Assembly (NCBI GenBank): GCA_964390115.1
Contig: CAYMGT010000006.1
Location: 1 to 32,971, forward strand
Origin: JAIPJA01 sp964390115
Lineage (GTDB): Bacteria > Patescibacteriota > Patescibacteriia > Patescibacteriales > UBA12465
Direction: 5' to 3'
DNA: 32,971 nt
In this document: positions 24,892 through 31,579 of the stretch, piece by piece
Numbering within the stretch: position 1 is the first letter of the stretch
Layout: each line of letters begins with the position of its first letter
The notes under the pieces: model-generated
What the model saw: the letters and a program-made list of their open reading frames with translations, nothing else
Told to the model about the DNA's origin: nothing
The model's database searches: none
Made by a program: the position numbers and the translations under genes

Positions 24892-25727
24892 ATAGGTTTA
24901 AATAAAGTCGACCTTTCAAACACCCCTTGTTTAAACGGGATAAAATCCAGAGAATAAGCGGAGTATTCCACCTCGCCAATCCATTCGGATTTAAAAACTT
25001 TTTCAAATACGGGGGATAAGAGAGATAAAAACTTTTCTATAAATATTTGAGCGTAGTGTCCTAAAATTTCAATCGGACTAGATAATGCTTGTGATCTAAA
25101 AAATTTCTTTTTTCCAAACATTCTGCCGGAAAATAACTCTTTACCTAAATATTTGCTCATGTATGCGCCGAAATTATTTATTTGTTCGACATTTTTTATT
25201 TTAATAAAACCGTTTTTCCAATAATTACGAGAAAAATCTTGCTCCCATCTATATATTTTTTCTTTTATTTTTACGTCAGGAGTTTTTATATTACAAAGTA
25301 AATGATAATGAACAGAGCCACCATGCTTTTTCTTTCTGCCGTAATGGTCAATATCTTTTTGAAATTCAGGCACGGCCAAATATTCAAAATCAGGATAGTG
25401 GTAAACTATTCTTTTAATAAACTGATTAAATATGTAGTTTGCTTCTTTCAAGTCAGTAGTGGACTTAGCAAAAGTTAAAGTCATAAATTTGTTTAACTGG
25501 GGGTTTGAATTTGCCAATCTTCTTATTTCCGTTTTAGTACGGTTAATTGAAAATTGCATTCTTTGTTTTTTTAATTTTTCTTGTTCAAATATATTTAATT
25601 GTTTGGGCTTCTTTTCAAGCGCCTCATCTTTGTTTGTTTTATATTCCCGCCAGACTGTTTTTTTATATTTATATAATTCAACTTGCTTGCCCGATACCAC
25701 GACTTTTAAATCGTATGTATAAGCCAT
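24888..25727 (-). CDS. HUH rolling-circle replication initiator (Rep)
   Basis: This 279-aa protein has the three motifs of single-Tyr HUH replication endonucleases in order. Motif 1 is the hydrophobic strand FMTLTFA (near residue 80-86). Motif 2 is SVHYHLL (near 139-145), with the two metal-binding His. Motif 3 is AYMSKYLGK (near 189-197), with the nucleophile Tyr and the conserved Lys of YxxKY. The arrangement resembles phage/plasmid REP_ORF2-G2P-like and Microviridae-like initiators. Such proteins nick one strand at an origin hairpin and stay bound to the 5' end. A long palindrome that could be the origin lies about 70 bases upstream. The 3' end overlaps the 67-aa gene, and both stand in front of a serine recombinase, so the element probably integrates and also replicates as a circle. 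Confidence 0.87.
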   Translation of the reverse strand: MAYTYDLKVVVSGKQVELYKYKKTVWREYKTNKDEALEKKPKQLNIFEQEKLKKQRMQFSINRTKTEIRRLANSNPQLNKFMTLTFAKSTTDLKEANYIFNQFIKRIVYHYPDFEYLAVPEFQKDIDHYGRKKKHGGSVHYHLLCNIKTPDVKIKEKIYRWEQDFSRNYWKNGFIKIKNVEQINNFGAYMSKYLGKELFSGRMFGKKKFFRSQALSSPIEILGHYAQIFIEKFLSLLSPVFEKVFKSEWIGEVEYSAYSLDFIPFKQGVFERSTLFKPI

Positions 25728-25800
25728 AAAGTTTTCGTTAGTTGTGTGGTTATAATCAAGTTAAGAGATAATAATTATATTTCTTCTTATTTCCTTTTAA

Positions 25801-25881
25801 ATATTAGTTTGGCAAGTATATTTTTTTTCGTCGTCTGGCAACCGACGAAAAAAAGATATTACCTTGCACAAACTAAAATAT
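25801..25881. repeat. Long imperfect palindrome, candidate rolling-circle origin
   Basis: The inner perfect stem TTTTTTTCGTCG (25822-25833) / CGACGAAAAAAA (25843-25854) has loop TCTGGCAAC. The outer arms AGTTTG.GCAAG (25806-25816) and CTTGC.CAAACT (25863-25874) continue it, and weaker symmetry reaches about 25791-25898. It lies just upstream of the Rep gene, where a HUH enzyme's double-strand origin would be expected. The nick site is not identified. Confidence 0.8.
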
Positions 25882-25905
25882 TTTAATTAAAGGATAAAAT
25901 AAGCG

Positions 25906-26388
25906 TAGCAAATATGGGTTGACGAAAGTGTACGTACAGATTTAGGTCAATTTTTAAAACCCAATAACTACGGGAATAATATGACCAGATTTAGGTCAAA
26001 ATATCCTTTAATTTCATGCTAGCAATTACAGGTTCACAGAAATTACGGGTAATATTCTTGTGAATATTTTTCAATACCACTTCTATTGGTCTTTCTATGC
26101 TATTTTCTTGTGAACCTTTGTTTTTAAAAGACATTTAGATCATAGCAAACCAGAGTTCCCAAGACTTACGGGTAAAGATTTTGGGAACTTTTTTAATCCC
26201 CGTTTTTGTTGGGATTTTGAGCCAATGTTTTGGGAATTTTTGTCTTGAAAGGGATGTCTAGACCATAGCAAAAACAAGTTACCCTAAATTACGGGTAAGA
26301 TTTGGGGTAATAATAAAAAAGCCTTTTATTAAAAGGATTTAAATAATTATTTTAGGGTAACTTTTATGAAAATTTAGGAGGTTTGTGC
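25906..26388 (+). repeat. Array of four tandem structured units (~120 bp) of unknown type
   Basis: Units begin at TAGCAA at 25906, 26020, 26143 and 26266 (periods 114, 123, 123). Each has arm X 10-13 bases later, a complement X' about 27 bases after X, a short hairpin, and a second X' 49-50 bases after the first. X / near X' / far X' are: unit 1, TTGAC 25919 / GTCAA 25946 / GTCAA 25995; unit 2, GGTTCACA 26031 / TTGTGAA 26058 / TTGTGAACC 26108; unit 3, AGTTCCCAA 26154 / TTGGGAACT 26181 / TTGGGAA 26230; unit 4, AAGTTACCCTAAA 26276 / TTTGGGGTAA 26301 / TTTTAGGGTAACTT 26350. The loop between X and near X' holds TTACGGGTAA in units 2-4 and TGTACGTACA in unit 1. Units 2-4 are preceded by related blocks (GACATTTAGATCA, GGATGTCTAGACCA). 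No ORF covers the array. It fills most of the rep-to-AlbA gap. Confidence 0.85.
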
Positions 26389-26404
26389 TATTATTTCAAA
26401 TGTC
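26384..26404 (-). repeat. Inverted copy of the unit-start block closing the array
   Basis: In reverse complement this reads GACATTTGAAATAATAGCAC, close to the GACATTTAGATCATAGCAAA that starts unit 3 (one insertion, few mismatches). It lies where a fifth unit would begin (26389). Confidence 0.5.
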
Positions 26405-26408
26405 CAAA

Positions 26409-26437
26409 TTGACTTTAGAGGTTTTGGGCGGTATGAT
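26409..26437 (+). promoter_or_regulatory. Promoter of the AlbA_2/ATP-binding gene
   Basis: TTGACT at 26409-26414, a 17-base spacer, TATGAT at 26432-26437, with a leader of about 22 bases. The gene therefore need not be transcribed through the tandem array. Confidence 0.7.
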
Positions 26438-26465
26438 TAAGATGTAAAATATTCAAAAAATAAAT

Positions 26466-27905
26466 ATGGAACAAAAAGAGTTAGAAAAATTATTAGAAGC
26501 TCTGGTTGCGTTACCAAGTGAGATTGAAACAGTTGAGTTCAAAGAAAATAATTTTAATAAAGATGAAATTGGAAAAAGGATTTCAGCTCTTTCTAATTCT
26601 GTTAATTTACATGATAAGAAGAATGCTTATTTAGTTTTTGGAGTTAAAGACAAGCGTCATGATATTGTCGGAACAATCTTTTATCCTAGTAAGGAAAAGG
26701 TTGGAAATGACCAATTAGAATTTTGGTTATCACAGCACATGAATCCACGGATTGATTTCATAATTCATGAATTTGAATATAAGGGTAAAAATATAGTTAT
26801 TTTCGAGATTCCATCTGCTATTAGCCAGCCTGTAAAATTTAACAATATCGCCTATATTCGTATTGGTTCTGCTACACCAAAATTGAATGATTATCCAGAA
26901 AAAGAAAGAAAAATTTGGGATAATATTAATAAAAAAAGTTTTGAAAAGGGAATTGCAAAAGAAAATTTAACTGTTGAGGAAGTGTTAGCTCTTTTAGATT
27001 ATTCAAAATATTTTTCTTTGACAAAACAAAAAATTCCGACAGAAACAGGACAGTTTGTTGAAAAGATGGCTCAGCATGGTTTGGTAAAAAAGGTTTTTGA
27101 AAATAATTACGACATTACTAATTTAGGTGCGATTTTATTTGCGAATGATGTAAATAATTTTGCAACGGTGAAAAGAAAATCTGTAAGAGTAATTATTTAT
27201 AAAGACGATACAAAAGTTGATAGATTAAAAGAACAAGAGGTTCAATCTGGTTATGCAGTTTCTTTTGAGGAATTACTTAATTATATAAATGATAAACTTC
27301 CACACAATGAAGAAATTTCTAAATCGCTAAGAAAAGATGTTAAAATGTATCCAGAAGTTGCTTTACGTGAATTTGTTGCTAATGCACTTATTCACCAAGA
27401 CCTTTCTATTTCTGGAGCAGGACCAATGATCGAGATATTTAAAAATAGAGTAGAAATGACAAACACGGGAGAGCCTTTAATTGAAACAGATAGGTTTATT
27501 GATCACCCTCCTCGTTCTAGAAATGAAGACATGGCTTCATTCATGAGGCAAATTGGAATTTGTGAAGAGAGTGGTACGGGTGTTGATAGGGCTTTAATTA
27601 ATATTGCTATATATCAATTGCCAGCACCAAGTTTTGAAAAATATGAAAATTTTACAAAAGTTACTCTTTATGCCCATAAGAAACTAAAAGAAATGACGAT
27701 AGATGATAAGGTTCGAGCATGTTTTCAGCATTGTGTTTTAAAGCATATAGAAAAAATAAGAATGACAAACGCAACTTTAAGAGAGCGACTTGGGATTGGT
27801 GAAAAAAATTATCCAACAGCTTCAGCTATCATAAAGGCGACTATCGAGAGAGGTCTTATAAAAGAGTCTGAAAAACCAAAAGAATATATTCCAAATTGGG
27901 CATAA
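26466..27905 (+). CDS. AlbA_2 (Schlafen-like) domain protein with GHKL-type ATP-binding domain
   Basis: Residues ~17-140 match the AlbA_2 putative nucleic-acid-binding fold: EIETVEFKENN, then NAYLVFGVKD near 53-62 and IAYIRIGSATPKL near 128-140. Residues ~295-400 form a GHKL/HATPase_c_4-like domain with the N-box REFVANALIHQD (E302, N306), the NTGEP loop near 333, and EESGTGVDRAL near 367. The C-terminal ~60 residues look like a winged helix. Such proteins are annotated as transcriptional regulators or RecG-like ATP-binding proteins. They recur in mobile and defence islands, with mechanism mostly unknown. It has its own promoter and lies next to the tandem array, opposite rep. An element-borne regulator or defence gene are both possible. 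Confidence 0.85.
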   Translation: MEQKELEKLLEALVALPSEIETVEFKENNFNKDEIGKRISALSNSVNLHDKKNAYLVFGVKDKRHDIVGTIFYPSKEKVGNDQLEFWLSQHMNPRIDFIIHEFEYKGKNIVIFEIPSAISQPVKFNNIAYIRIGSATPKLNDYPEKERKIWDNINKKSFEKGIAKENLTVEEVLALLDYSKYFSLTKQKIPTETGQFVEKMAQHGLVKKVFENNYDITNLGAILFANDVNNFATVKRKSVRVIIYKDDTKVDRLKEQEVQSGYAVSFEELLNYINDKLPHNEEISKSLRKDVKMYPEVALREFVANALIHQDLSISGAGPMIEIFKNRVEMTNTGEPLIETDRFIDHPPRSRNEDMASFMRQIGICEESGTGVDRALINIAIYQLPAPSFEKYENFTKVTLYAHKKLKEMTIDDKVRACFQHCVLKHIEKIRMTNATLRERLGIGEKNYPTASAIIKATIERGLIKESEKPKEYIPNWA

Positions 27906-27909
27906 AAAC

Positions 27910-27992
27910 CATGTAGTAAAATTTCTTCCTTTTCTTTTTTTTGTCTAAAATCGACCTATTTTAGCTAATAAACCATGTAGTGGGCATGTAGT
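27910..27992 (+). repeat. Three copies of CATGTAGT
   Basis: Copies at 27910, 27974 and 27985, the first two inside the longer AAACCATGTAGT. A CTAAAAT/ATTTTAG hairpin lies between the first two. This 183-base gap contains no other clear signal. A binding site or a decayed end are both possible. Confidence 0.4.
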
Positions 27993-28088
27993 AAATTTTA
28001 ATTATTTCTGTAAATACAGTTTTTGATATAAAAATTGTGAAACGATTTTGTTTGTTGATATTTAATTATTTTTTATTTAAAATAATAT

Positions 28089-28535
28089 ATGAAAAATAAA
28101 ATTTTTTTGACTGATAATTTAGACCTTTTTTTAATGGCACTATACAAGGAGAGTAAAGGGTTTAATAAAATCAGTTTTTATAGAGGGCTAGATAGTGTGA
28201 AGGGCTATTGTTTTCAAGACCCCAATGACGCCTGTTTTCTTATAAAGATAGATGATGATGATAATTTTGAAATAAGATACAGGCTTAGATCTTTCCCATC
28301 TGAAGATTGGGGCGAAATACACTTTGATTTAGATCAGGTGTTGTGTTTGTTAGTGTTATATTCTTTAGATGGAAGTGTGCAGAATATAGAATTACATACC
28401 ACTTTAATGAATATTACTTTAAATAATAAAAACTTCTATATACGTCCAAATTATTTTAAAGATAATAAAGTAAAATATAAAGATTATGTCGATGATGTTG
28501 CAAAACGCATGCAAGCAAAAATTATCCATGAATAA
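28089..28535 (+). CDS. Hypothetical protein, 148 aa
   Basis: I do not recognise this protein. It has no signal or membrane segment. It is rich in aromatic and acidic residues, with a DPNDACFLIKIDDDDNFEIRY stretch near residue 43-63 and predicted beta-rich character, then VLCLLVLYSLDGS and a C-terminal basic helix (VDDVAKRMQAKIIHE). It starts after an AT-rich leader without an SD and ends 14 bases before the next gene, suggesting co-transcription. Confidence 0.65.
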   Translation: MKNKIFLTDNLDLFLMALYKESKGFNKISFYRGLDSVKGYCFQDPNDACFLIKIDDDDNFEIRYRLRSFPSEDWGEIHFDLDQVLCLLVLYSLDGSVQNIELHTTLMNITLNNKNFYIRPNYFKDNKVKYKDYVDDVAKRMQAKIIHE

Positions 28536-28549
28536 TCTTTGCAAATAAC

Positions 28550-29251
28550 ATGAAACTAAGAATAAAAAAAATAAATGGCAAAATATTCACATTATTTGCA
28601 TTATTAATAATTTTTAATTTATTTTATATCTACACCAATAGAGAGGCAGAAATATTTAAATATGGATATGAATGGATGAATTTTTTAAAAGATTTTTCTA
28701 TTGCCGTGTTAATAGGTGTAATTTTGCATTATTTTTTAATTTTACGACCACGTAAGTCAAAAAAGAAATTAATAAAAGAAGTTCTAATGAGTACGTATAG
28801 AAATTTTAAAGTTAATTCTATTAGATTGTTTCTACAGGCACTGGAAGATAAGAGTGAGCTTGATATAGACGCTGAAAAGCATAACGAAGATTCTCTTTGT
28901 GAAGAGGAGTTGTTTAAAAAGGTTTTTATGGATTCTTCGAAAAGAACAAAATGGGATAGCATTATGGATAAATTTGAAGGAAATCATGAATATGTAAATG
29001 ATTTCAAAATAGAGTTGAAATTATTAAAAAATGAAATAGATTTTGCTCTAAGCAATATAAATAGTTATATAGAACCATCAATTTTTATGGCATTAAAGGA
29101 AAAATCAATGACTCTTCAAGATTTAGAATATTTTGATTGTAAAGACAGTGAGCTTAAAGCTTTGTTTAGGTCTACTAGGGCTGAATTTACCAAAGAAGTT
29201 TTTTATACAAAAAAAGGGGAAAGAATTATAGATATTATAAATAAAATTTAA
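28550..29251 (+). CDS. Hypothetical membrane protein with cytoplasmic helical domain, 233 aa
   Basis: There are two N-terminal hydrophobic segments (about 13-28 and 50-66). A basic patch RPRKSKKKLIKE follows, then a long charged, helical domain with ELKLLKNEIDFALSNI and EFTKEVFYTKKGERI. The basic patch after the second segment predicts a cytoplasmic C-terminal domain. No family recognised. It closely follows the 148-aa gene. The region after its stop holds a remnant of another gene. Confidence 0.65.
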   Translation: MKLRIKKINGKIFTLFALLIIFNLFYIYTNREAEIFKYGYEWMNFLKDFSIAVLIGVILHYFLILRPRKSKKKLIKEVLMSTYRNFKVNSIRLFLQALEDKSELDIDAEKHNEDSLCEEELFKKVFMDSSKRTKWDSIMDKFEGNHEYVNDFKIELKLLKNEIDFALSNINSYIEPSIFMALKEKSMTLQDLEYFDCKDSELKALFRSTRAEFTKEVFYTKKGERIIDIINKI

Positions 29252-29372
29252 AAAAAGATATGGACATCAGATTGAAACATTAGAAAATGACCAGGCGGTT
29301 ATTCTTAATTATGTTGAAATGGGAAGATTGAAAGGAGCTCTATCCATGATTCCTATAAATAAAGATTTTTAA
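29241..29372 (+). pseudogene. Probable 3' remnant of a lost gene
   Basis: One frame is open from a stop at 29238 to TAA at 29370. It encodes a protein-like stretch (RYGHQIETLENDQAVILNYV, then EMGRLKGALSMIPINKDF) but has no usable start except an internal ATG leaving 17 residues. The natural composition suggests the C-terminus of a gene whose 5' part was deleted. It could also be chance. Confidence 0.35.
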
Positions 29373-29389
29373 ATTTATTCACAATAAAT

Positions 29390-29689
29390 ATGAAAGAAAA
29401 AATATTTACTTGGCCAAGATTAATATATGTATTAGTTTTTGCATATATTAATACGTATGTTTCTCAGTGGTTTTCTTATTTTAAATCTCAACCGAATATT
29501 GTTGACTTTCTTTTTAACCTAATTCTACCTTGTTTTTTATTGTTGATTGGTTTATATATCGGAATAAGTTATATAAAAACCTATAATAAAAAATATGAGC
29601 CAATAAACGGAGAGATGTTTGGATTAATAATCGCTGTTATTCTGGCTTTTGGAAATATAGCAAGAATCATAGTAATGAATATATATTAA
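29390..29689 (+). CDS. Small three-segment membrane protein, 99 aa
   Basis: Hydrophobic segments lie at about 10-28, 40-62 and 77-97, with a polar loop IKTYNKKYEPINGE between the last two. No family recognised. It ends 10 bases before the next gene and probably shares its transcript. No SD is seen. Confidence 0.6.
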   Translation: MKEKIFTWPRLIYVLVFAYINTYVSQWFSYFKSQPNIVDFLFNLILPCFLLLIGLYIGISYIKTYNKKYEPINGEMFGLIIAVILAFGNIARIIVMNIY

Positions 29690-29699
29690 ACATAATATC

Positions 29700-30260
29700 A
29701 TGAAATTTTTTTCTAAAAAACCTCCAAAAACAACATTAAAAAATTTAACAAAAATCCCTCATTTAGAGAAAGTTTTGTTCTGGTTTTTAAAAAATGATCC
29801 ACTCTTTGGTGAATTAAAAAATGATAATGTGAGAATTTTTTTTGAAGAGGGGTATGGACGAGAAGTCTCAAGCGATATTCACTTGTTATTTTTAAAAGAA
29901 CCTGTTGAAAATCAAAATATTTTTAGATATTTGACAATGTTAACATGGAGAGATCTGATAAATATTATAGAATCTATGAAGACAATAGAAAATAATAATT
30001 GTTTAGCTAAAGACGTCTTCAAAAAAGAAATCAGTTTAATAGGAAATAAGACAGACGAGGCTTTACAGTCTGTGTATAGAATTTCTCAAAATAATAATAT
30101 TGATAGCTCTAATTTTACAAGAGAAGATGTTTTAAGTTTAGAGCCCTTGGCTCGTACAAGCTTTAAAATCGCATTTGTTGAGGATGCTATTATTTCTTCA
30201 GAACTTCGTTTACTGGCATGGATTTATAGAGATTTATTCAGGGAAGAATTTAAAATTTAA
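29700..30260 (+). CDS. Hypothetical protein, 186 aa
   Basis: A soluble, mostly helical protein with a basic N-terminus (FFSKKPPKTTLKN). A segment EKVLFWFLKNDPLFGELKND lies near 33-52, and LARTSFKIAFVEDAII and LRLLAWIYRDLFREEF are near the C-terminus. No catalytic motif was seen and no family recognised. The next gene begins 17 bases later and is frameshifted. Confidence 0.6.
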   Translation: MKFFSKKPPKTTLKNLTKIPHLEKVLFWFLKNDPLFGELKNDNVRIFFEEGYGREVSSDIHLLFLKEPVENQNIFRYLTMLTWRDLINIIESMKTIENNNCLAKDVFKKEISLIGNKTDEALQSVYRISQNNNIDSSNFTREDVLSLEPLARTSFKIAFVEDAIISSELRLLAWIYRDLFREEFKI

Positions 30261-30277
30261 ATTTATTATAAAAAAAT

Positions 30278-30687
30278 ATGAATTACGATTTTTCAAACAA
30301 AGAAAAAAATTTAGAGATTTATAAAAAATTGCTTTTAGATGGCGTAGAAGATGGAATTAATAAAATCATAGAGGAAAGTAATCGTTTTTCTTTGTTAGTT
30401 AGTTTAAATAAAAAAAATTAAATTGTTTAGACATATATTATCAGTATGTTTCGTCATGGTATTTTTCATATGAAAGTATTTATAAAGTATTTAAAGAAAA
30501 CGAAGCCCTGGATGACTATAATTTAACTGATTTAAAAAAGTTTATTGAAGTAGAGTGGAGAGAGGTTGTGAATAAAAAATATGAAATATTAAGAAAATTT
30601 TTTATAGAAAAATTTGGTGAAGATATTACAAAAAATAAAGACTTAGATCGTAAATTAATGTTGAGAGGTGTACAAAGACTTATGTAG
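30278..30687 (+). pseudogene. Hypothetical gene split by a -1 frameshift at an A8 run
   Basis: The first frame runs from ATG 30278 to TAA 30419-30421 (47 aa, MNYDFSNKEKNLEIYKK...). Just before that stop lies a run of eight A (30410-30417). In the -1 frame, coding sense continues directly (LNCLDIYYQYVSSWYFSYES and on) to TAG 30685-30687, ending LMLRGVQRLM. Joined, the product would be about 136 aa, helical and charged. The cause may be a sequencing or assembly indel in the homopolymer, a true mutation, or slippage on A8 making both products. No family recognised. Confidence 0.65.
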
Positions 30688-30780
30688 ATTTATATTAAAT
30701 AATATTAAAAATAAACAGCAAATATAAAAATATGAGTATATTTTCATTAAAAATATCAAGACCTTTAGAATAACTAAGGA

Positions 30781-30803
30781 AGACAGGCTTTACTTGTTTT
30801 TTT
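30781..30803 (+). terminator. Terminator-like hairpin before the SAM riboswitch
   Basis: AGACAGG / CTTGTTT (7 bp including two G-U pairs), loop CTTTA, then T. The remaining gap from 30688 contains only AT-rich sequence with no supported ORF. Confidence 0.5.
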
Positions 30804-30821
30804 GTCTATTTAAAAAATGAT

Positions 30822-30850
30822 TTGTTTAAATAAATAAATTTTGTTATAAT
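30822..30850 (+). promoter_or_regulatory. Promoter of the SAM riboswitch transcript
   Basis: TTGTTT at 30822-30827, a 17-base spacer, TATAAT at 30845-30850, with TG upstream (extended -10). It starts the riboswitch independently of the upstream genes. Confidence 0.75.
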
Positions 30851-30871
30851 ATATTTACAATTAAATAATAT

Positions 30872-30974
30872 TTTATAAAGAGTGTAGCGAGGGAACTAGC
30901 CCTATGACCTGCCAGCAACCCCAAAGTAATCCATTTGGAAGGTGCTAATTCTAGCCTAAGAAGGGAAAGATAAA
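30872..30974 (+). promoter_or_regulatory. SAM-I (S-box) riboswitch
   Basis: The S-box conserved blocks appear in order: AAGAG after P1, GAGGGA...GCCC.TATGA in P2, GCAACC, the P3 hairpin CCAAA / TTTGG, AAGGTGCTAATTC, and GGGAAAGATAAA closing P1. P1 can form between TTTAT (30872-30876) and ATAAA (30970-30974). A rho-independent terminator follows at 31002. The 3' strand of P1 (GGGAAAGA) can pair with TCTTTC at 31008-31013 in the terminator's left half, a plausible antiterminator. Bound S-adenosylmethionine should therefore switch the downstream gene off. Confidence 0.93.
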
Positions 30975-31001
30975 GGTCGATTTTTGTTTTTATCAATAAA
31001 A

Positions 31002-31031
31002 CTCTTTTCTTTCTTGGAAGAGAGCTTTTTT
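31002..31031 (+). terminator. Riboswitch-controlled terminator
   Basis: Stem CTCTTTTC (31002-31009) / GAAGAGAG (31017-31024) with one G-U pair, followed by C and six T. It lies between the S-box and the start at 31050. Confidence 0.88.
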
Positions 31032-31049
31032 ATTATTAACTATAAATTT

Positions 31050-31496
31050 ATGAAAAAAGAAATCAGCAATAAAGACCGCAAGGCAATTGAAAAGAACAGA
31101 AATCCTCAGACTAAATTTTGCTTTATTCCGCACAAATTAGAGATAGAGGGTTCCCCAGAATTTAATAATTTCCCTTTCAATATTTTATTTATGAGCTCTG
31201 CTAATATTGATGGAGTAGATATGTCCGGCTCCGTTTGTTATTATCCTGATTTATCTACATTCCAAGAAAAAGAAGATGAACAGATTATGGTTTATTATAA
31301 TCAGTATGATGATAGCAAAGATTGGAAAGTGGTGATTGTCTATGATAAAAAAAATGAATCATGGAAAGGATTGAAATATAATAAAGATGAGCAAAGGGGA
31401 GGTGGGCATGGAGCTGAATGGAAGGTGTTTTTTGTTCATTTAACAGCGCTAGGAGTAACAAAAGGAGAAAAAGTAAAATTTGATGAAATTAAGTAG
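31050..31496 (+). CDS. Unrecognised protein under SAM-riboswitch control, 148 aa
   Basis: The ATG at 31050, past the terminator, is the true start. An in-frame ATG at 30984 lies inside the riboswitch expression platform and would encode low-complexity residues. The protein is soluble, with a basic N-terminal helix (KKEISNKDRKAIEKNRNP). A probably beta-rich domain follows (FCFIPHKLEIEGSPEFNN, SSANIDGVDMSGSVCYYPD, WKVVIVYDKKNESWKG), then GGGHGAEWKVFF near residue 118-129. It is not MetK, MetE, a transporter or another usual S-box target. Function unknown; regulation suggests a link to methionine or SAM supply. Confidence 0.8.
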   Translation: MKKEISNKDRKAIEKNRNPQTKFCFIPHKLEIEGSPEFNNFPFNILFMSSANIDGVDMSGSVCYYPDLSTFQEKEDEQIMVYYNQYDDSKDWKVVIVYDKKNESWKGLKYNKDEQRGGGHGAEWKVFFVHLTALGVTKGEKVKFDEIK

Positions 31497-31522
31497 ATAA
31501 CGCAAATAAAATAGTTATTTCG

Positions 31523-31551
31523 TTTAGTTTTAAGTGAAAAAATGGTATTAT
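31523..31551 (+). promoter_or_regulatory. Candidate promoter of the 205-aa gene
   Basis: TTTAGT at 31523-31528, 17 bases, TATTAT at 31546-31551 with TGG upstream (extended -10). The -35 is weak. Confidence 0.45.
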
Positions 31552-31579
31552 ATAGGCATAATTAATAATTTAAAAATTT

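Noticed and set aside
23241..25729. Plus-strand ORFs opposite the recombinase and Rep genes
   Set aside because: They are low-complexity Phe/Ser/Leu-rich shadows of well-supported minus-strand genes.
25906..26388. Retron-like non-coding RNA (TAGC before stem-loops resembles a retron branch site)
   Set aside because: No reverse transcriptase is encoded anywhere in the window, and four tandem msr-msd copies are not expected.
25906..26388. Integron attC sites
   Set aside because: The arms read GTT...AAC outward-in, the opposite of the RYYYAAC...GTTRRRY layout, and there is no integron integrase.
25906..26388. CRISPR array
   Set aside because: Units are ~120 bp, internally structured and diverged, with no constant short repeat and no cas genes nearby.
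30984..31049. Upstream ATG extending the 148-aa gene by 22 codons
   Set aside because: The extension lies inside the riboswitch expression platform and terminator and encodes low-complexity residues.
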